Shown here one piece after another: positions 18,238 to 28,026 of a stretch of 64,000 bases of DNA. The DNA lies in assembly GCA_021775755.1 (NCBI GenBank), contig JAJFHE010000033.1:186001-250000 (forward strand), given 5' to 3'. Below the pieces are notes generated by a model. That model was not told the DNA's origin. It worked only from the letters and a program-made list of their open reading frames with translations, and ran no database searches. This DNA is from Hyphomicrobiales bacterium (GTDB taxonomy: Bacteria > Pseudomonadota > Alphaproteobacteria > Rhizobiales > JAJFHB01). How positions within the stretch are numbered: position 1 is the stretch's first letter; every line of letters starts with the position of its first letter. Position numbers and translations under genes: made by a program.

Positions 18238-19743
18238 ATGTCGCGTTCTGTTCTTATTGTCGACGACGATCCCGCCCAGCGCCGAATCCTTGAAGAAATG
18301 GTCCGCCGCTTCGGCTATCAGCCGCTCAGCGCCGATGGCGGAAACGCCGCGCTCGACACGCTTAATGGCCCTCAGGGCAAGGACATATCCGTAATTATCC
18401 TGGATCTCGTCATGCCCGATCTGGGCGGCATCGAGGTTCTCGAAGCGCTGCCGCCGCACTGCGAGCGCATCCCCGTCATCGTCCAGACCGCGCAGGGCAG
18501 CATCGACACGGTGGTCAAGGCCATGCGTGCCGGCGCCGACGATTTTGTCGTCAAGCCGGTAAGCCCGGAACGCCTCAAGGTCTCCGTTCAGAACGCTTTG
18601 AAAGTCAATGCCCTGGCCGGCGAGATCACCCGCATCAAGCGCAAGGTAGAAGGCGAACTGACATTCGACGAACTGGTTCTGGCATCGCCGGCAATGGCCA
18701 ATGTCACCCGTCTTGGGCAGCGCGCCGCACAATCCAACATTCCCGTGCTGATCGAGGGAGAAAGCGGCGTCGGCAAGGAGATGATTGCCCGCGCCATTCA
18801 GGGCGAGAGCGAGCGTGCCGGCCGGCCTTTCGTTTCCGTCAACTGCGGCGCTATTCCTGAAAACCTCGTCGAAAGCATTCTGTTCGGCCATGAGAAGGGC
18901 TCCTTCACCGGCGCATCCGCCAAACACAACGGCAAATTCGTCGAGGCCAGTGGCGGCACGCTGTTCCTCGACGAAGTCGGCGAATTGCCGCTCGACATCC
19001 AGGTCAAACTGTTGCGCGCGGTCCAGGAGGGCGAAGTCGACCCGATCGGCGCCAAGCGCCCGCTCAATGTCGACGTCCGGCTGATTTCCGCGACCAACCG
19101 CGACCTAATTCAAATGGTCAAGAACGGCGAATTCCGTGAAGATCTCTACTACCGCCTCAATGTGTTTCCCGTTCTGGTGCCGCCCTTGCGCGACCGCCCG
19201 GAAGACATCTCCGGCCTGGTTGACCACTTCATCGTGCGTTTCGCGGCCGAAGAGGGCCGCAAGATTTCCGGCGTCACGTCCGACGCGCTGGGTCTGCTGC
19301 AGGCCTATGGCTGGCCGGGCAACGTGCGTCAGCTTGAAAACGCGGTGTTCCGCGCCGTCGTCCTGTGCGACGGCGATGAGCTCACTCTGGCGGAGTTTCC
19401 GCAGATCGCAGCCCAGGTCGAGGGCTATGACGTAGCTGTCCCCGAGGCACCGCAAAGCGCGCCTGATCCGCTACCGGTATGCGAAGGCAGCGCCGCCCTG
19501 ATCGGAGCCGAAATCCCGACCGTTGGAACCGCATCCAGCATTTCCGACGGCTCCGCGCTTGGCATCCCGGCAATGACCGATGGCGGCCATGTAAGGCGCC
19601 TGGAAGAGATTGAATCGGACATGATCCGTCTCGCCCTTCAGCGCTATCGCGGCCATATGTCCGAAGTGGCGCGCAAGCTTGGCATCGGGAGGTCCACGCT
19701 CTACCGCAAGGTGCGCGATTTGGGCCTTGAGGCGAAAATGTAA
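18238..19743 (+). CDS. Sigma-54-dependent response regulator (NtrC family)
   Basis: Receiver domain 1-120 with acidic pocket DDD (9-11) and phospho-acceptor Asp56, then an AAA+ sigma-54 activation domain with Walker A GESGVGKE and Walker B GGTLFLDEVGEL, and a Fis-type helix-turn-helix at the C-terminus (SEVARKLGIGRSTLYRKVRD). The sigma-54 contact loop reads GSFTGA instead of GAFTGA. A GTG at 18232 is in frame, but GAGAG sits 9 bases before the ATG at 18238. 501 residues. No histidine kinase is adjacent, so it is an orphan regulator; target genes are unknown. Confidence 0.9.
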   Translation: MSRSVLIVDDDPAQRRILEEMVRRFGYQPLSADGGNAALDTLNGPQGKDISVIILDLVMPDLGGIEVLEALPPHCERIPVIVQTAQGSIDTVVKAMRAGADDFVVKPVSPERLKVSVQNALKVNALAGEITRIKRKVEGELTFDELVLASPAMANVTRLGQRAAQSNIPVLIEGESGVGKEMIARAIQGESERAGRPFVSVNCGAIPENLVESILFGHEKGSFTGASAKHNGKFVEASGGTLFLDEVGELPLDIQVKLLRAVQEGEVDPIGAKRPLNVDVRLISATNRDLIQMVKNGEFREDLYYRLNVFPVLVPPLRDRPEDISGLVDHFIVRFAAEEGRKISGVTSDALGLLQAYGWPGNVRQLENAVFRAVVLCDGDELTLAEFPQIAAQVEGYDVAVPEAPQSAPDPLPVCEGSAALIGAEIPTVGTASSISDGSALGIPAMTDGGHVRRLEEIESDMIRLALQRYRGHMSEVARKLGIGRSTLYRKVRDLGLEAKM

Positions 19744-19841
19744 CAGTCGCGTGAGAAACCGCCGCGGTTCGCCGCGCGGCAATGGACAACGCAACGAAAT
19801 TGCACTTAGTTATGCAGTGATATGCAAGGGGAGACCTGAAG

Positions 19842-21686
19842 GTGATTCGGTCAAGGAATTTTGCGCGCGTGGCCCTTATGGCCGCGGTTTCGGTGCTGGC
19901 GACAAACGCGGCCCTTTCAAAGGGCGGCGACATGGGCGATCCCTTCGGGCAGCCCAATTGGCAGGTGCGCCAGGAGCAACGCGACGAACACCGTGGCACG
20001 AACCGCGATGCGGTCAACTTGCCGCAAACGGTTACGGAATACACCCCGCCCGTCTATCAGCCCGATCAACTCGTCGCTCTGGCCGACACGACATTGCAGG
20101 CCGAAATGCCGAGCGATGGGCTTGCGGCAACGATCCGCTATCACCTGACCGAGGGAACCGCACCCGTCTTGCGTGTCCACCCGAGCCACCGCGCGCCCAT
20201 CCTCGCGGCCTATGAAGCCCGGGGCTTCGCGCCGATCTGGGTCGGCGAATTCGGCCTCAGCGACCGCGCGAGGCGGCTTCTGAAGAAACTCGGCCAGGCG
20301 GCGGTTGAAGGATTGCGGCCATCGGAATATTTACCCGGCTCGCTCGCCGGCTTCGATGGCGACGCCCCGGCAAGCGGTTCAGCGCTCGAACTGGCGCGCC
20401 TTGAAGTTGAACTCACCGTCGTTGCGCTTAAATACGCCCAGCACGCAACGGGTGGGCGTATCGTGCCGTCGCGTTTTGGCAAATACATCGATGTTCATCC
20501 CGAAGTCGTCGATCCTGCCGAGGCCCTGACGCGCCTCATCCGCACTGTGCGGCCGGGCGCCTATCTCGCCGGACTTCACCCGACGAATGCCATTTATGGC
20601 GCGTTGCGCGCGCAACTGGCCGAATTGCAGGCGCTGCCGCAGAACAGGCTTGAAATTACCGTACCCGCCGGTGGGCTTCTGAAAGCCGGCGAGACGGACG
20701 CGCGCGTGCCGTTCATTCAACGCAAGCTGCAGGCGCTCGGTGTGCTTGAAGATGTTCAATACGCAGATCCGGATGCCACTGCCGGAGCGCTGTCGGACGT
20801 ATTCTCGCCAGCTGTTGTGGCCGCCGTTAAGGCGTTTCAGAAACGCCAGGGCCTTTCCGCGGACGGCGTCGTCGGCCCCGCGACCACACATGCAATGAAC
20901 TCCGATTCCATCGCCCGGCGCCTTGAGCTGGTAACGCTCAATCTGGAACGTGCCCGCTGGCTTCCAAGCGAACTCGGATCGCGTCACGTTATCGTCAACC
21001 AGCCGGCTTTCCGGCTGCGGCTCTACGACGATGGCGAGATCATCCATCAGGCTCGCGTCATCGTCGGCAAGCGCCAGCACCAGACTTCCATGTTCTCCGA
21101 CGAAATGGAGTATGTGGAGCTCAATCCCTACTGGAATGTGCCGCGCTCCATCGCCACAAAGGAAATGCTGCCCCAGCTTCTGCAGAACGCGTCTTATCTC
21201 GACGCCCGCGGTTTTGAAGTGTTCGGGCCGAACGGTCGTGTTTCGTCCAGCTCCATTGACTGGGACAACTACACGCCGAGCACCATGCCCTACAGTTTCC
21301 GGCAGCCGCCAGGCAGCTCGAATGCGCTTGGCTACATGAAGTTCATGTTTCCGAATCAGCACTCGATCTACCTGCACGACACGCCGTCCCGGCATCTTTT
21401 TTCACGCGACGTCAGAACGTTCAGCCATGGTTGCGTGCGCGTGCAGCATGCCAACAAGTTCGCCGACATCATTTTGGGATTTGAAGGCTGGAGCCCGGAG
21501 CGCATCCAGGCAGCCGTCGCAAATGGCGCAAATCGGCGGGTAAATCTCTCCCGCAAGATCGGCGTGCACCTCACCTACTTCACAGCATGGGCGGACCAGG
21601 ACGGTCTGGCGATTTTTGAAGACATTTATGGGCGTGACATTCAGCTTCGCGCCGCGCTTGGCGATAATCGCCTAGCCTTGAAATAG
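19842..21686 (+). CDS. L,D-transpeptidase, YcbB/LdtD-like, with peptidoglycan-binding domain
   Basis: Exported enzyme that forms 3-3 crosslinks in peptidoglycan or attaches proteins to it. Signal peptide 1-25; an N-terminal scaffold region of the YcbB type (about 110-280); a peptidoglycan-binding domain (AFQKRQGLSADGVVGPATTH, near 330-350); and the YkuD catalytic domain ending in SHGCVRV with the nucleophilic cysteine near residue 531. 614 residues, the long architecture rather than the short ErfK form. GTG start at 19842 preceded by GGGGAG. Co-directional with the DUF882 gene 136 bp downstream, a common pairing of cell-wall genes in this group. Confidence 0.92.
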   Translation: MIRSRNFARVALMAAVSVLATNAALSKGGDMGDPFGQPNWQVRQEQRDEHRGTNRDAVNLPQTVTEYTPPVYQPDQLVALADTTLQAEMPSDGLAATIRYHLTEGTAPVLRVHPSHRAPILAAYEARGFAPIWVGEFGLSDRARRLLKKLGQAAVEGLRPSEYLPGSLAGFDGDAPASGSALELARLEVELTVVALKYAQHATGGRIVPSRFGKYIDVHPEVVDPAEALTRLIRTVRPGAYLAGLHPTNAIYGALRAQLAELQALPQNRLEITVPAGGLLKAGETDARVPFIQRKLQALGVLEDVQYADPDATAGALSDVFSPAVVAAVKAFQKRQGLSADGVVGPATTHAMNSDSIARRLELVTLNLERARWLPSELGSRHVIVNQPAFRLRLYDDGEIIHQARVIVGKRQHQTSMFSDEMEYVELNPYWNVPRSIATKEMLPQLLQNASYLDARGFEVFGPNGRVSSSSIDWDNYTPSTMPYSFRQPPGSSNALGYMKFMFPNQHSIYLHDTPSRHLFSRDVRTFSHGCVRVQHANKFADIILGFEGWSPERIQAAVANGANRRVNLSRKIGVHLTYFTAWADQDGLAIFEDIYGRDIQLRAALGDNRLALK

Positions 21687-21888
21687 ACGTATTTAATCGA
21701 TCATTAATCATAGTGCGCTGAGATTGCCGCAATCGGGGTGTGGTTTGCTACATCCTATTGGTTGGTAATTCAGCGTCCTCCTGCGTATGATGCAGATGGT
21801 ACTCTAATCCATCGCATCCGGAATGGTGGGAAGAACCTATGATTGGGGACGTTGGCAGCGCAGAAAGCGCTGCAGGGTGAGTACTGGG

Positions 21889-23346
21889 ATGCCCTTGCGT
21901 AATATGCAGACGGTCAAAATGCCAAAGCCCGTGCGTCACAAAACGCGCGGCTTGATTCTGTGCGCGCTCGCTGCAATTGCGGCACTCGCGCTCAGCGCCT
22001 CAATCTCTCTCCAGCCCGCAATCGCCGGCGAAGAGCGGTCGCTTTCCTTCTACAACACGCACACGAAGGAAAACATCACCATCACGTACAAGCGTGATGG
22101 CCGCTACATTCCCTCCGCGATGGCCGAACTGAACCGCTTCATGCGCGATTGGCGCCGCAACGTCGAAACCCGGATGGATCCGGAACTTATCGACCTGATC
22201 TGGGAACTGACCCAGGAGCTCGATGCGCGCGAGCCGATCCAGCTGATCTCCGGCTACCGTTCGCAGGAAACCAATAACATGCTGCGCCGTGCCGGCCGCC
22301 GCGTGGCCCGCCGGAGCATGCATATCAAGGGACAGGCGGCAGACGTCTATTTCCCCGGCGTACCGCTTGATCGGCTGCGCAACAGCGCCCTGGTTCGTGA
22401 GGTCGGCGGCGTCGGCTACTATCCGCGCTCCGGCACAAACGGCTTTGTCCACGTGGATACGGGCCGGGTGCGTCACTGGCCGCGCATGAGCCAGACACAG
22501 GTTGCCCGAATTTTCCGCGAGCATCGTGAGCGCCCGCGCCAACAACAGCCAAGCGAAGAACGCACGCCGGTCTACCTCGCCCAGAACAGCAACGGGCAGG
22601 ACCGGGAGATGGCAAGGCCTCAGGCGAACCCGCTGCGCCCCGATGGCGTGCCGATTGAAGAGCGCAGCTTCCCGCTGCCCCTCGACAAGCCCGTCATGGT
22701 CGCAAGCGCCGAGCCGGCTCCTCAACCCGCACCGGCCGCCGCGCCGGCACCACAGGTCGTGACCGCCAGCCTCGCCCCCACGCCCGAAACCTCAGCACCG
22801 GCCCTGGCGCCGCAAGGTGGTGTTACTTTCAATCCGGTGGTACCCGATGCCGGCACCGTTCCGCAGGCACAGGCCGGGCGCAGTCTGATATTCTTTCCGC
22901 TCGCCATTATGCGCCGCGAACAACCGGCAGCTAGCCTGACCCAGAACGTCGCCTACCAGATGCCTGATGCACAGCAGGTCGTGACGATGCGCGGATCCTA
23001 TGACGACGGGCCCGGCGATGAACCACTGCTGCTCGCAAATGTTCAGCCAGCCGCAACGCCGTTGCGTCAGCTGACCGCCACCGAGCTGCAGCGTCTGGCC
23101 AGCCAGGTTGTGAACCGCGATGGCAAGGGCGCCCTGCTCATGTCGCAGCACGCCCAGCCTGTGCCGACGGTCGACGATAAGGGCGGCATGCTGGATCGGC
23201 CTGAGACAATCATCGATCTGATCGGCGGTAATGACACGACACCGCCCGACCTCGAACAGCCGAATATCGTCATGGGCATCGATGACGCCCTGCAGGCTCC
23301 CGGCGACGCCTCCGCAGAGGTGCCGCTGTCGGTCGCTCTTCAGTAA
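21889..23346 (+). CDS. DUF882 protein, M15-like (YcbK-type) murein peptidase with long disordered tail
   Basis: A hydrophobic export segment (GLILCALAAIAALALSASIS) is followed by a compact M15-type domain. The metal/catalytic pattern is intact: SGYRSQETN, SMHIKGQAADVYFP (HxxGxAxD) and GFVHVDTG. The last ~250 residues are rich in Pro, Ala and Gln and appear disordered. The ORF track starts at 21823; ATG at 21889 is preferred because GGGTGA lies 8 bases upstream, but GTG 21877 and ATG 21904 or 21919 remain possible. About 485 residues. It follows the L,D-transpeptidase on the same strand. Predicted role: trimming or remodelling of peptidoglycan. Confidence 0.82.
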   Translation: MPLRNMQTVKMPKPVRHKTRGLILCALAAIAALALSASISLQPAIAGEERSLSFYNTHTKENITITYKRDGRYIPSAMAELNRFMRDWRRNVETRMDPELIDLIWELTQELDAREPIQLISGYRSQETNNMLRRAGRRVARRSMHIKGQAADVYFPGVPLDRLRNSALVREVGGVGYYPRSGTNGFVHVDTGRVRHWPRMSQTQVARIFREHRERPRQQQPSEERTPVYLAQNSNGQDREMARPQANPLRPDGVPIEERSFPLPLDKPVMVASAEPAPQPAPAAAPAPQVVTASLAPTPETSAPALAPQGGVTFNPVVPDAGTVPQAQAGRSLIFFPLAIMRREQPAASLTQNVAYQMPDAQQVVTMRGSYDDGPGDEPLLLANVQPAATPLRQLTATELQRLASQVVNRDGKGALLMSQHAQPVPTVDDKGGMLDRPETIIDLIGGNDTTPPDLEQPNIVMGIDDALQAPGDASAEVPLSVALQ

Positions 23347-23391
23347 GCACCTTCTGGTACAAACCTGATCTGTTGAGATAGTGAGGCGGCG

Positions 23392-23676
23392 TCAGCCGTC
23401 TCCGCTGTCCGCCTGCGCTTCCGGCACGACTCCGGCCATACCCAGCGCATGCAGGTAGAGGTCGATCAGCGCTTCTTCTTCTTCGCGCTCCACCCGGTCA
23501 ACTTTTCGCATTCGCACCACTTTGCGCAGGATCTTGGTGTCGAACCCGTTCGCCTTGGCTTCCGCATAGACTTCCTTGATATCGGCGGCGAGCGTGGCCT
23601 TTTCTTCCTCAAGCCGCTCAATGCGTTCCACCACGCTGCGCAGTTGCGCCTGTGCGATGCCGGTCGATGCCTCCAT
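23392..23676 (-). CDS. gapR: GapR-like nucleoid protein (DUF2312)
   Basis: 94-residue, strongly helical protein with the conserved block [41 protein letters not shown] and VVRMRK, diagnostic of DUF2312. The Caulobacter member GapR binds overtwisted DNA ahead of replication and transcription machinery. The ORF track starts at 23709, but GGGGAGG lies 9 bases before the ATG at 23676 ([12 protein letters not shown]). Single-gene unit between the convergent DUF882 gene and DUF1244. Identification is based on the characteristic central motif. Confidence 0.9.
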   Translation of the reverse strand: MEASTGIAQAQLRSVVERIERLEEEKATLAADIKEVYAEAKANGFDTKILRKVVRMRKVDRVEREEEEALIDLYLHALGMAGVVPEAQADSGDG

Positions 23677-23860
23677 GGCCGAAAACCTCCCCTGTGCGCC
23701 GCAGGTCACATCCGTGGTGCATGCGGACCCGGCGGCGATTTGATTTCAATCACTGTCGCGATAGTATGCTCGCCGTCACACTAAAAAGGCGCAGGCTCCA
23801 ACGCCACCGTCTTTTCAGCGATATCCGCAAGGTATTTCGGGCAAGGACCCGATCGCCCGC

Positions 23861-24154
23861 TCAATGCGGCTTGGACGCCTCGTAAGCTTCCATCTGCTCC
23901 GGCGTCGCCTCGGTCTGATGCTTGCCCTTCCACTCGTCATACGCCATGCCGTAGACGGTGGTGCGCGCCTCGTCTTTCGTCATCTCAAGTCCGCGCTCTT
24001 CAGCTGCTTCCTGGTACCAGTTCGAGAGACAGTTGCGGCAAAAACCGGCAAGCGTCATGAGATCGATGTTCTGTACATCCGCGCGCGCGCGCATGTGGTC
24101 GACGAGCCGCCGGAATGCGGCTGCCTCCAGTTCGGTCCGGGTTTTGTCATCCAT
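23861..24154 (-). CDS. DUF1244 family protein
   Basis: 97-residue soluble helical protein. The family signature is LAGFCRNCLSNWYQEAAEER with a CxxC pair, followed by GLEMTKDEARTTVYGMAYDEWK. It is widespread in proteobacteria and often adjacent to the N-formylglutamate amidohydrolase and DUF2312 genes, as here. The CxxC may hold a metal or be redox-active; function is unknown. 30-bp gap to the upstream amidohydrolase suggests co-transcription. Confidence 0.88.
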   Translation of the reverse strand: MDDKTRTELEAAAFRRLVDHMRARADVQNIDLMTLAGFCRNCLSNWYQEAAEERGLEMTKDEARTTVYGMAYDEWKGKHQTEATPEQMEAYEASKPH

Positions 24155-24184
24155 GGGTCGGGATCCTCTTTGCCTGTTCGTGTC

Positions 24185-25009
24185 TCATGCCGTCTGCTCG
24201 CTCGCAATTCGGTGCAACTCACCGCGTTCGACAATCGCCGGCAGCAGCCGCGTCAGCCGTTCCGTCCACTCCTCAATCCCGTTATCGGTGGAAATGAGGT
24301 CCTGGCGGATTTCAAGCAGCCCGTGTGGCAGGCCACACCGTGTGCCGTGCCGGTTCATGGTGTCGCCGTCAAGCTCACCGCTGTAGGGCTCGTTCGCTCC
24401 CACGATGTGCCCGGGTTCTGAGGCCAGCGCATCGATCAACAGATCGGCAAACCGCCTGTCCCGGTCGAACAGAACGCCGGAATGCCACGGCCTGTGGATT
24501 TCCTTCCAGGCGGGAGTAAAGCTGTGGATGGACAGCAGCGCCGGGACAACGCCAGCATCCAGATAATGTGCAATCGCCGCGGCAATCGCGCTGTCATAGG
24601 GCTCATAAAAGCGCATCACGCGGGCCTCGATTTCGGCGGGCGTGATTTTCGCGTTCCCCGGAACCACGGTACCATCAGATATCCGCAGCACCCGCGTCGG
24701 GTCGTCGTCGCCTCTGTTCGGGTCGATCAGCAGTCTGGAATACCGCGACATCACGGCCGGCACGCCAAGCGCGGCCGCGAGCTTGCGCGTCACCTCGCCC
24801 GCCCCGATGTCATAGGCGATATGCCGCGAGCGTTGCGCGGCGCCGAGGCCGAGATTGTCGAATTCAGCCGGAATGGCGTTCGATGCGTGATCGCAAATCA
24901 GCAAAAGACCGCTTTCAATCGCCCCCTCGATCACCTCGTAGGCCTCGTGATCGGCCCCCGGCAATAGGCGCGGCTCAGCTTGGGCAACGGCGTCTGGCGT
25001 ATTGAGCAT
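24185..25009 (-). CDS. N-formylglutamate amidohydrolase family protein (first copy)
   Basis: Metal-dependent hydrolase of the HutG2/FGase family, which converts N-formylglutamate to glutamate and formate. Recognisable elements: LLLICDHASNAIPAEFDNLG, SRYSRLLIDPNRGDDDP, LLSIHSFTPAWKEIHRPWH and GANEPYSG. Starts at 25036 (MYPMLD) and 25009 (MLNTPD) both lack a good Shine-Dalgarno site; 25009 is chosen conservatively (274 residues). Upstream of DUF1244 on the same strand. No hutH, hutU or hutI is nearby, so a role in histidine degradation is not supported by context. A second, divergent family member lies at 33735. Confidence 0.85.
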   Translation of the reverse strand: MLNTPDAVAQAEPRLLPGADHEAYEVIEGAIESGLLLICDHASNAIPAEFDNLGLGAAQRSRHIAYDIGAGEVTRKLAAALGVPAVMSRYSRLLIDPNRGDDDPTRVLRISDGTVVPGNAKITPAEIEARVMRFYEPYDSAIAAAIAHYLDAGVVPALLSIHSFTPAWKEIHRPWHSGVLFDRDRRFADLLIDALASEPGHIVGANEPYSGELDGDTMNRHGTRCGLPHGLLEIRQDLISTDNGIEEWTERLTRLLPAIVERGELHRIASEQTA

Positions 25010-25265
25010 GCAACAAACATCCAGCATGGGGTACACGGTAGCGCGCCCGCAAGTTCAATTATTATGAGGCAGGTCCTGCGTCAGTCAGCTGACAGGGCAG
25101 CCTTGATGACGCCATTTTTTCATACTCCTGTGCGCAAGATCAAGCTCGCCGTTACCTTTAATCGGTGAACTGATGCCGGCTGCCGCATGCCGACGGGAAA
25201 AATCACTGGATCGTCAATGCAGCCATGCTATTTTGACCAAACCGTCCGAATCTAATGGAGAAACG

Positions 25266-25697
25266 ATGTTTCGGCTCACACTGACGATTGCCGCCCTGGC
25301 GGCGGTACTGATGTTTGACACCCGTCCCGCCACAGCGGACTTCAAGCTGTGCAACAACACGGGAAGCCGCGTCGGCGTTGCTCTTGGCTACAACGATGCC
25401 CGCAGTTGGGTCAGCGAAGGCTGGTGGAACATCAATCCGAACTCGTGCAAGACCCTTCTGAAGGGCGATCTTATTGCACGCTACTACTATATCTACGCGG
25501 TCGACTACGATCACGCCGGCACCTGGGGCGGTAAGGCCGTCCTTTGCACCCAGGATACCCTTTTCGTAATCCGCGGCATCGCGAACTGCGCAGAACGCGG
25601 CTACGACAAACAGGGCTTCTTTGAGGTCGATACGGGCGAAGAAGCAGATTGGACGGTTCAGCTTTCGGGATCAAGTACCCAGGGGCAGAATCAGTGA
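25266..25697 (+). CDS. DUF1036 exported protein
   Basis: 143 residues with a signal peptide (MFRLTLTIAALAAVLMFDTR, cleavage near ATA-D). The mature domain, FKLCNNTGSRVGVALGYNDA then WVSEGWWNINPNSCKTLL, is the DUF1036 signature; cysteines are conserved. The ATG at 25266 has TGGAGA 5 bases upstream; the longer ORF in the track is not needed. Its stop overlaps the GTG start of pyk (GTGA), so the two are translationally coupled. Function unknown. Confidence 0.88.
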   Translation: MFRLTLTIAALAAVLMFDTRPATADFKLCNNTGSRVGVALGYNDARSWVSEGWWNINPNSCKTLLKGDLIARYYYIYAVDYDHAGTWGGKAVLCTQDTLFVIRGIANCAERGYDKQGFFEVDTGEEADWTVQLSGSSTQGQNQ

Positions 25698-27136
25698 AAC
25701 GCAATCGCAGGGTCAAAATCGTAGCAACACTCGGCCCTGCCACATCTTCCTCCGAAATGGTGGAGCGGCTGTTTAACTGCGGCACCGACGTGTTCCGCAT
25801 CAACATGAGCCACACATCGCATGAGGGTCTGAGCGAACTGCACGGCATAATTCGCGCCATCGAAGAAAAATACTCTCACCCCATCGGCATTCTCTGCGAC
25901 CTTCAGGGTCCCAAATTCCGCATTGGCGAGGTCGAGGGCGTTGGCATCACGCTTGTCGAGGGGCAGGTGTTCGACCTGGTGGCGGGCGAGACTTCGGACA
26001 AGCGTCAGGTAGAACTGCCACATCCGGAAATTTTTGCATCCGTATCACCTGACGACACGCTGCTGCTTGATGATGGACGCATCAAGCTGCGCGTCATGGA
26101 CCGCTCCAGCGAACTGATCCGCACGAAGGTCGAAGTCGGCGGGGAACTCACCTCCCGCAAGGGCGTCAACCTACCCGACACGGTCATTCCGCTCGCCTCA
26201 CTCACCGAGAAAGACCGTTCCGATCTGGAATATGCCTGCAATCTGGGTGTCGACTGGATCGGCCTCTCGTTCGTGCAGCGGCCCGAAGACGTGGCGGAAG
26301 CGCGCAAGTACTCGCGCCGGCGCGCCGCGCTGATCGCCAAGATTGAGAAGCCGTCGGCACTTGAATATCTCGACGAAATTCTTGAGCTCGTCGACGGGCT
26401 GATGGTAGCGCGCGGTGACCTTGGCGTCGAACTCCCGCTTGAACAGGTGCCTGGCCGCCAAAAGCAGATTATCCGGGCGGCGCGGCACGCCGGAAAGCCG
26501 GTGGTCGTGGCGACGCAGATGCTGGAGTCGATGATCCATTCGCCCATCCCGACGCGGGCGGAAGTATCGGATGTTTCCACCGCCGTGTTCGAGGGTGCGG
26601 ACGCCGTCATGCTTTCCGCTGAATCGGCCGTTGGAGACTATCCCGATGACGCTGTGCTCACCATGGACCGGATCGCGCGGCAGATCGAACAGGAACCACT
26701 TTACTCCCAGATTATCCACTCGCAGCGTGCCGAACCCGAGGCGACGAGCGCCGATGCGATCTCGGCCGCCGCCAGAACAGTTGCCGAAACCCTCAATCTG
26801 GCGGCGATCGTCTGTTACACATCGTCGGGCACCACCGGCCTGCGCGCTGCGCGCGAACGCCCGATGCTCCCGATCGTGGCACTGACGCCGATTGCCTCAA
26901 CCGGGCGCCGCCTGGCACTTGTCTGGGGTTTGCACTGCGTGTTGACCGAAGACGCAACCGGCTTCGACGACATGGTCAACCGCGCCTGCCGCATCGCGTT
27001 CAGCGAAAACCTTGCCGACAAGGGACAAAGGATCATCATCACTGCCGGCGTGCCGCTCGGCACGCCCGGCGCCACAAACATGCTCCGCGTCGCCTATGTC
27101 GGTCAGGAAGAAAGTTCAGATATCGCCGATCTCTAG
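25694..27136 (+). CDS. pyk: Pyruvate kinase
   Basis: Glycolytic enzyme making pyruvate and ATP from phosphoenolpyruvate and ADP. Motifs: KIVATLGPATSSS at the N-terminus, FRINMSH, CDLQGPKFRIG, the catalytic lysine in IAKIEKPSALEYLDEILE, MVARGDLGVELP and the C-terminal allosteric domain. The ORF track starts 15 codons early at 25649; the family-like start is GTG at 25694, preceded by AGGGGCAG and overlapping the DUF1036 stop. 480 residues, normal. Short 3' gap to the convergent TPR gene. Confidence 0.97.
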   Translation: MKRNRRVKIVATLGPATSSSEMVERLFNCGTDVFRINMSHTSHEGLSELHGIIRAIEEKYSHPIGILCDLQGPKFRIGEVEGVGITLVEGQVFDLVAGETSDKRQVELPHPEIFASVSPDDTLLLDDGRIKLRVMDRSSELIRTKVEVGGELTSRKGVNLPDTVIPLASLTEKDRSDLEYACNLGVDWIGLSFVQRPEDVAEARKYSRRRAALIAKIEKPSALEYLDEILELVDGLMVARGDLGVELPLEQVPGRQKQIIRAARHAGKPVVVATQMLESMIHSPIPTRAEVSDVSTAVFEGADAVMLSAESAVGDYPDDAVLTMDRIARQIEQEPLYSQIIHSQRAEPEATSADAISAAARTVAETLNLAAIVCYTSSGTTGLRAARERPMLPIVALTPIASTGRRLALVWGLHCVLTEDATGFDDMVNRACRIAFSENLADKGQRIIITAGVPLGTPGATNMLRVAYVGQEESSDIADL

Positions 27137-27142
27137 ATCGGA

Positions 27143-27805
27143 TTAGATGCCTTGGCCCTCGACTTCTTTTTTTAGCTCTTCAATGGCCTGGCGCGCGCCG
27201 CTCAGGTAAGGATGGATTTCAAGCGCCCGGCGGTAGGCGGCCAGCGCGTCTTCATTGTCGCCCAGTGAGCGCCTGATCAGCCCGATGCCGCTCAGGGCAC
27301 CGAAGTGACGAGGTTCAAGCTCCAGGACACGGCTGATGTCGTGCATTGATTCGTCAAACCGCGACAGCAGGTAGAGCACCGTTGCGCGCTTGTTCCAGCC
27401 TTCCGCGTAGGCTGGCGCCAACTGAACGATCGCATCAAGGACCCTTAGCGCCTCAGACGGCTGCTGCGCGTTCAGGGCTTTGATCGACTGCTGCATGAGA
27501 AGGTCAACGGTTTCGCTTCCCGAGCGCAGCCAGATCTGCCACACCGCCTGTTCAAGCAACTGTGCGCTGCGCTCGTCCTCGGCCGCTCTCAACCGTGCGA
27601 ACAGCGGGTCGAGAAGAGCATTCTGGCGCTTGCGAAACTCTTCACCTGTCAGATTGTTCGGGGTCCCAGCAGCCTGCACGTTGATCACGCGGTCTGAACC
27701 CAGTCCCGGCAGGGCGCTGGCCACGAACAGGACCGCGGCAAACCCCATAAACGCGGCGCGCAGGCAGCCCGGGTGCCATTTCATGATATCCGTTGAAGCC
27801 TTCAT
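27143..27805 (-). CDS. Exported TPR-repeat protein
   Basis: 220 residues: an N-terminal hydrophobic export segment (CLRAAFMGFAAVLFVASALP), then helical tetratricopeptide repeats (SIKALNAQQPSEALRVLDAI, RATVLYLLSRFDESMHDISR and GLIRRSLGDNEDALAAYRRA). Such TPR proteins sit next to pyk and rpmJ in several Rhizobiales genomes, from memory. It is likely periplasmic and serves as a protein-interaction module; partner unknown. Convergent with pyk. Confidence 0.82.
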   Translation of the reverse strand: MKASTDIMKWHPGCLRAAFMGFAAVLFVASALPGLGSDRVINVQAAGTPNNLTGEEFRKRQNALLDPLFARLRAAEDERSAQLLEQAVWQIWLRSGSETVDLLMQQSIKALNAQQPSEALRVLDAIVQLAPAYAEGWNKRATVLYLLSRFDESMHDISRVLELEPRHFGALSGIGLIRRSLGDNEDALAAYRRALEIHPYLSGARQAIEELKKEVEGQGI

Positions 27806-27900
27806 GCGCCCACGATAATGCGCATGAGAACGTCGGTCAAAGCCACAGGCTTCACCTTTAGGTCATCGATATGGAGATACGTGCGGGCGCCGAGGCGCAA

Positions 27901-28026
27901 TCAACCCTGACGCGCCTTGAAGCGGCGGTTGGTTTTGTTGATCACATAGATGCGGCCACGCCTGCGAACCACCCGGTTGTCCCGGTGCCTTTTTGCCAAG
28001 GACTTGATGGAATTTCGGATTTTCAT
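27901..28026 (-). CDS. rpmJ: 50S ribosomal protein L36 (cysteine-less form)
   Basis: 41 residues, [20 protein letters not shown] followed by the basic [20 protein letters not shown]. This is the C-minus L36 without the zinc-binding cysteines, the usual alphaproteobacterial form. The ORF track extends it upstream to 28104, but the ATG at 28026 is the family start. Monocistronic, divergent from the small membrane protein that precedes the ClpAB-release factor fusion. Confidence 0.96.
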   Translation of the reverse strand: MKIRNSIKSLAKRHRDNRVVRRRGRIYVINKTNRRFKARQG

